NCBI GenBank assembly: GCA_900642245.1 | Contig: CAAAJI010000327.1 | Coordinates: forward strand, 38,320-48,817 | Length of the DNA: 10,498 nt | Direction of reading: 5' to 3' | DNA from: Fragilaria radians | Taxonomy: Eukaryota; Bacillariophyta; Fragilariophyceae; Fragilariales; Fragilariaceae | Part shown: piece after piece, positions 7,836 through 10,498 of the stretch | Numbering within the stretch: position 1 is the first letter of the stretch | How the letters are laid out: every line of letters starts with the position of its first letter | Position numbers and translations under genes: made by a program | The notes under the pieces: model-generated | The model's database searches: none | Told to the model about the DNA's origin: nothing | Seen by the model: only the letters and a program-made list of their open reading frames with translations

Positions 7836-8335
7836 CGGCACTCTTCATGTAATGCCTTATTCTCTCCTGAATCATTGCATCTAATAATCTTACTTTCGAC
7901 ACCAGCTATCTTCAAGTCCGTAAATAAAGACATTACCTTGACTTTTAGGTCCCCTGTTGTCTTCAAAAAGATGCTCCAGCAAAAATCTGTGTAGTCATCT
8001 ACTATTAAAACCCAGAAGCAAGAACCACCATAACTTTTGTTTCTAATAGAGCTTATATCTAAATAAACCCTTTCACCAGGTGCTTGACGTCCTTCCTCCC
8101 AGTCTTGATTAATGTTTTTCTGCCTCGCGTTTGCCACCGCACAATCTTCACAGACCTTGAGTTCACCTTTCAACTTTAAACTGCTGAAGAGATTAGCACA
8201 CAACTTAGGAACATACTTACCTTTGTTGATTGTGATGTCCAAAACAGATCCATCAAGTTGAACAACGCAACTCTTAAGGCTTCCAACTTTTGTTGCCGTC
8301 ATGCTGTCGCTATTACCAACAGTGATCTTCTAATC
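7806..8335 (-). pseudogene. Copia element B protease end and integrase (truncated)
   Basis: The minus-strand frame reads KITVGNSDSMTATKVGSL (end of protease), GKYVPKLCANLFSSLK, then VCEDCAVANARQKNINQDW, RVYLDISSIRNKSYGGSCFW, VLIVDDYTDFCWSIFLK, SKIIRCNDSGENKAL and GYGIKFEF. The histidines of the zinc-binding HHCC domain are lost with a deletion between LKLKGE and LKVCEDC. The first catalytic Asp (VYLD) is present. The position of the second Asp, aligned with RLDDAGE in element A, is Asn (RCNDSGE, codon 7874-7876). The frame reaches a stop near 7802, where RT-side sequence begins, so the Glu and the C-terminal half are gone. Upstream B is cut off at about 8335 by fragment C; no gag or protease active site remains. 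Confidence 0.87.
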
Positions 8336-8795
8336 AATGTCACTTTGGGTGTCTTCATGGATTTCAGTTCTTTACTGTAAAGGTTCTCAAGCTTAGGGGT
8401 GACATTCTGGATATGGTTCTGGCCAAGATAGCTAATCCTAAACCTTGGTTCTTCCATGCATCACCGAGAAACTCCACATTTCCACCTAAATTGTACTCAG
8501 GAATGCCTACATTCTTCAATAAGTATATTTTCTCTGAGGATTTAATGACTACCATGGGATCCTTGCTCCAAATAAGAATGCCATCCACATATATAGCTAA
8601 GCATTCATAATGTGATGTCTTGTTTTTTCATCCATAGATTCGGGTCATGCTTAGTTTCTTTGAATCCTAATCATAGCATGAAATCTTGCAGCAGAAGCCT
8701 TCAATCCATACCACAACTTATTAATAATTATGTTCTTTCCACATAGTGTTGTACCAAACTCTGGACCAGCAGTAACGTAAACCTTCTCAAGTAAA
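8336..8795 (-). pseudogene. Third Copia lineage (C): reverse transcriptase fragment
   Basis: The minus strand reads EKVYVTAGPEFGTTLCGKN, INKLWYGLKASAARFHAMI, DPNLWMKKQ, ECLAIYVDGILIWSKDPMVV, YLLKNVGIPEYNLGGNVEFL and, after a frame change, HIQNVTPKLENLYSKELKSM. These are consecutive RT blocks from just past the first catalytic Asp to the end of the palm. The VTAGPEFG and VGIPEYxLGGNVEF wording differs from the RT text of A and B, so this is another Copia family. The active-site motif is YVDG (8580-8591) instead of YVDD. There are frame changes near 8630 and 8430 and stops near 8650. It abuts B without any visible LTR, gag or integrase of its own. It ends at about 8795, where similarity stops. 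Confidence 0.85.
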
Positions 8796-8827
8796 ATATT
8801 GTGATAGTTTATATATTTTAGTTTTAC

Positions 8828-8898
8828 CAGCAGGTAGTGGACTGGTTTAGCTATGTCAAGTGTTCGCGATGCTTTGGGGTTCGAGTCCTACATTATGA
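8828..8898 (+). ncRNA. tRNA-like sequence with A and B boxes (decayed)
   Basis: TAGTGGACTGG (8835-8845) fits the A box of RNA polymerase III genes, and GGTTCGAGTCC (8878-8888) is a perfect B box. Their total span of 54 nt is close to that within a real tRNA. The fold is not preserved: the acceptor ends CAGCAGG and ATTATGA do not pair and the T stem keeps only about three of five pairs. It is probably a tRNA pseudogene or the head of a tRNA-derived SINE, but chance cannot be excluded. Confidence 0.35.
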
Positions 8899-9233
8899 AT
8901 GATCTTTTTGGTAAATGGTGCTATTTATTGTTAAAGATACTCTTCATTGCCTTTTTTCAGTTGCTTTTATCAAGGATATGTAAAATTTGCTAAACAAGAT
9001 CATTGATTGCTAAATCTTTGGTATGCTCGAGAAGTTAAGATATTTATTAGTATATCTTTGGCACATCCTAACGGTTCAGAAAAGAATTCATAACGGTAGT
9101 TATTGCCATCCCTTTATCCCTAAGAGAGAAAGTAATAAATTGAAGTATAGGCTCACAATTTACACAAAATAATAATTTATAGCATAAATTTATTTTAGAA
9201 CTATTTTCACTTACCAGTTAATCAAGACCAACG
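8899..9233. other. Gene-free stretch upstream of integrase fragment D
   Basis: No open frame or motif is recognised. It is AT-rich and contains the short direct repeat TAACGGT (9069 and 9102 regions). It may include decayed upstream pol sequence of element D, since the recognisable integrase text begins without a natural start. Confidence 0.4.
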
Positions 9234-9843
9234 ATGGTAACTACAAAGGTAAAACACATGTGTTTGTTTGTTTTGCCCGTTGTCTCATTGCATCAACATG
9301 TGCGTTTAGTTTTCCATGGTGATACTGTCCAAAAGACTAATATTGATGACTCCATCTTAGCAAACACAGATCTTAACTTTAGTAATTTTCTGCCAAGCAT
9401 GATTGATTATGAAAGATTGTCACCTTATTTTGCATTTAGGCCACATGACGTTATACAGCATACACTATGAAAAACTGCACAATTAGCCAAATCCACTATT
9501 CATTATCCTATCCGATGTCATCTAAAAGGCGGTTTCAAATGTTAAGATATAAAAGTTTAAATGAAGTTATTAGTACAGATACTTATTTTTTCTTTTACCA
9601 AGTCAATTGTAGGATACCACTGTGCAAGATCATTTTTTGGCATGACTTCTAACATGTTATATGTTACAGGAATGAAGACTGAGTCTGAATTTCCATATGT
9701 GTATATTGATGTAATTAGGCAACATGGTATACAATCGGCACTCTGACGTGATAATGCCAAATCTGAATGTGTCAACAATTTCAACAAAGTTTTGAGATCT
9801 GGTCATTGCAGATCAATGGACAGAACCTCACAACCCTTATAAG
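9234..9843 (+). pseudogene. Integrase fragment of a fourth LTR element (D)
   Basis: Pieces in shifting frames read NIDDSILANTDLNFSNFLP, ERLSPYFAFRPHDVIQHTL, RFQMLRYKSLNEVISTDTYF, GYHCARSFFG, VTGMKTESEFPYVYIDVIRQ, RDNAKSE and DLVIADQWTEPHNPY. The order and wording match, from memory, the integrase of an LTR retrotransposon family frequent in diatoms, with first Asp in STDT (9578-9580), second in RDNAKSE (9750-9752) and TEPHNP just before the catalytic Glu. Stops include 9468-9470 and 9744-9746, with frame changes near 9470, 9595 and 9790. The text ends at PHNPYK, where tRNA-like copy 2 begins, and I could not find the continuation with the Glu on the other side. This is a relic with no active domain. 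Confidence 0.7.
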
Positions 9844-9897
9844 AAGTAGATAGAGTCAACCTATTACACTAGAGAACCAAAAATCATCAGTCATTTG
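9839..9897 (+). repeat. SINE-like copy 2, left part
   Basis: ATAAGAAGTAGATAGAGTCA and the bases to 9897 match the reverse complement of 6217-6274 with only a few substitutions. The match ends at ATTTG (9897), where the solo LTR starts, and picks up again at 10071. The first bases overlap the end of the integrase text, so the exact border with element D could shift by a few bases. Confidence 0.8.
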
Positions 9898-10041
9898 TGT
9901 TAAAATACCTCTTCACACTTAAATTGTAATTACTAAAATAATCCTTTTAAACTATCGCTAAAAAATATAGGATCTCATTGCCGTTCTCACATTTAAAAAC
10001 CGCCAATTAATTTACATACATTAAACTTAAAACTTAATCCA
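9898..10041 (-). repeat. Solo LTR of a B-like Copia family
   Basis: On the minus strand it starts TGGATTAAG and ends TTTAACA, the same kind of ends as the LTRs of element A. It shares the 17-base core TTAAACTATCGCTAAAA (9947-9963) with B's LTR remnant, and the GTGAGAAC-type and CCTCTTCACACTT-like blocks with both A and B. ATTTG occurs immediately left (9893-9897) and one base beyond the right end (10043-10047), a probable 5-bp target duplication. No internal sequence is attached on either side; both sides are SINE-like copy 2. This fits recombination between two LTRs after insertion. Confidence 0.75.
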
Positions 10042-10070
10042 TATTTGTGTTAAGAATATGAGGGATACAC

Positions 10071-10215
10071 GTACAACTACTAGAAATGGGCAGTGGTATA
10101 AAAGTGTTAGTATGACAGGAGTCAGCAGTAATCGGCAATTACTGTAAGTGGTTACAGAAAATCATCTTTTCTGTGCCTTTATGGGTTCGAATCCCACTGC
10201 TACCGCTTGTCATAG
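10071..10215 (+). repeat. SINE-like copy 2, right part
   Basis: GTACAACTACTAGAAATGGG and the following bases match the reverse complement of about 6064-6208, through the tRNA-like core to GCTTGT. A stretch of about 23 bases between the ATTTG duplicate and 10071 does not match copy 1 and may be local rearrangement. After about 10215 the two copies lose similarity, so the 3' end of copy 2 is not defined. Confidence 0.8.
10092..10204 (+). ncRNA. tRNA-like core of SINE-like copy 2
   Basis: It has exactly the same length, 113 nt, as the core of copy 1. The acceptor-like stem is AGTGGTA with TGCTACC, 6 of 7 pairs if two G-T wobbles are counted. The T-arm is ATGGG-TTCGAAT-CCCAC (10181-10197) with a perfect B box, GGTTCGAATCC (10184-10194). 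The hairpins CAGTAA-TCGGCAA-TTACTG and CAGAAAA-TCATC-TTTTCTG are conserved. Loop triplets differ from copy 1 (GGC against GGT), so no amino-acid identity can be assigned. Confidence 0.5.
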
Positions 10216-10339
10216 TTTATCAGACCCAAGACTGAGCCAGCACGGCTTCGGCATGATTGTAGAGCATCTGTAGGACTGACCATCTGCAGTATGAAATGTC
10301 ATAGTTAAGGACGTCACAGTAAGAAGAAGCAAAAGACAA

Positions 10340-10480
10340 CACTGTTGTTAGAGGATGGCATTCCTTAGGTTCTGGTGGCTAAATATGAGAATCCAACAAG
10401 AAATATGCAGCACTGTTGTAAGAGGACGGCATTCCTTAGGTGCCGGTGGCTAAATATGAGAATCCAACAAGTAATATGCA
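10340..10480 (+). repeat. Two tandem copies of a 71-bp unit
   Basis: CACTGTTGTTAGAGGATGGC (from 10340) recurs 71 bases later as CACTGTTGTAAGAGGACGGC (from 10411). The full units 10340-10410 and 10411-10480 differ at about six positions. The unit length is not a multiple of three and the frames contain stops, so it is not a protein repeat. It could be the start of a longer satellite array cut by the window end. Confidence 0.85.
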
Positions 10481-10481
10481 A

Positions 10482-10498
10482 CCCCCCCCCCCCCCCCC
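10482..10498. repeat. Poly-C run at the window end
   Basis: Seventeen consecutive C residues end the window. This may be a real homopolymer or a sequencing or assembly artefact at a contig edge; poly-G artefacts of two-colour sequencing read as poly-C on the other strand. Confidence 0.9.

Noticed and set aside
8413..8610. 65-residue plus-strand frame opposite fragment C
   Set aside because: It is antisense to an RT fragment with YVDG and LGGNVEF motifs.
9557..9787. 76-residue minus-strand frame opposite fragment D
   Set aside because: The plus strand gives an ordered integrase text across this span; the antisense frame is a shadow.
9898..10041. 5' LTR of element B
   Set aside because: Orientation and family fit, but both flanks are the same tRNA-like repeat with a short duplication, so it is an independent solo LTR.
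10096..10104. TATAAAAG-like sequence as a promoter
   Set aside because: It lies inside the tRNA-like core, where copy 1 has a variant (TATAAG), and no gene follows. It is more likely a worn A-box region.
10384..10393. TATGAGAATC shared by the 71-bp units and the edge of SINE-like copy 1 (6026)
   Set aside because: A 10-base match is expected by chance several times in a window of this size, and the surrounding bases do not match.
10340..10480. CRISPR array
   Set aside because: Only two adjoining 71-bp units without spacers, in a eukaryotic transposon context.

Overview
The window looks like transposon-rich, AT-rich nuclear DNA of a eukaryote. I find no intact cellular gene, no operon and no bacterial signal. 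Almost everything recognisable is a decayed LTR retrotransposon or a short tRNA-like repeat. The Copia proteins (DSGAS protease, RLDDAGE integrase, GVGMLLYL and SDSDWAGD RT/RNase H motifs) and the integrase fragment at 9234-9843 resemble, from memory, elements common in diatom genomes. A diatom or related microalga is therefore my best guess, but it is inference and no host gene is present to test it.

Layout. 1-976: a non-coding leader, then a Ty3/Gypsy-type gag remnant that runs directly into a short RT-tail remnant (470-976, +). 1475-2355 (-): 3' LTR remnant and RNase H end of Copia element B. 2356-6906 (+): Copia element A, complete with two 171-bp LTRs (TG...CA, 7 differences) but carrying stops, frameshifts and an RT deletion. 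6026-6274: a 249-bp tRNA-like repeat inserted in A's RNase H gene and flanked by ATCAAG duplications. 6907-8335 (-): the rest of element B (RT, integrase, end of protease). The coding text of B stops at 2355 and resumes at 6907, so A landed inside B. 8336-8795 (-): an RT piece of a third Copia lineage (C), abutting B. 8796-9233: no gene, only a tRNA-like A-box/B-box pair at 8828-8898. 9234-9843 (+): broken integrase of a fourth element (D). 9839-10215: a second copy of the tRNA-like repeat, split by a solo LTR (9898-10041, minus orientation). 10340-10480: a 71-bp unit repeated twice. 10482-10498: poly-C at the window end.

The nesting gives relative ages: B before A before tRNA-like copy 1; and D, probably before tRNA-like copy 2, before the solo LTR. 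None of the genes can work together now. All three Copia RT genes have lost the YVDD catalytic motif, each in a different way (large deletion in A, loss of the VDD codons in B, YVDG in C). The most unusual item is the short element with a 113-nt tRNA-like core, whose length and three hairpins are kept in both copies.
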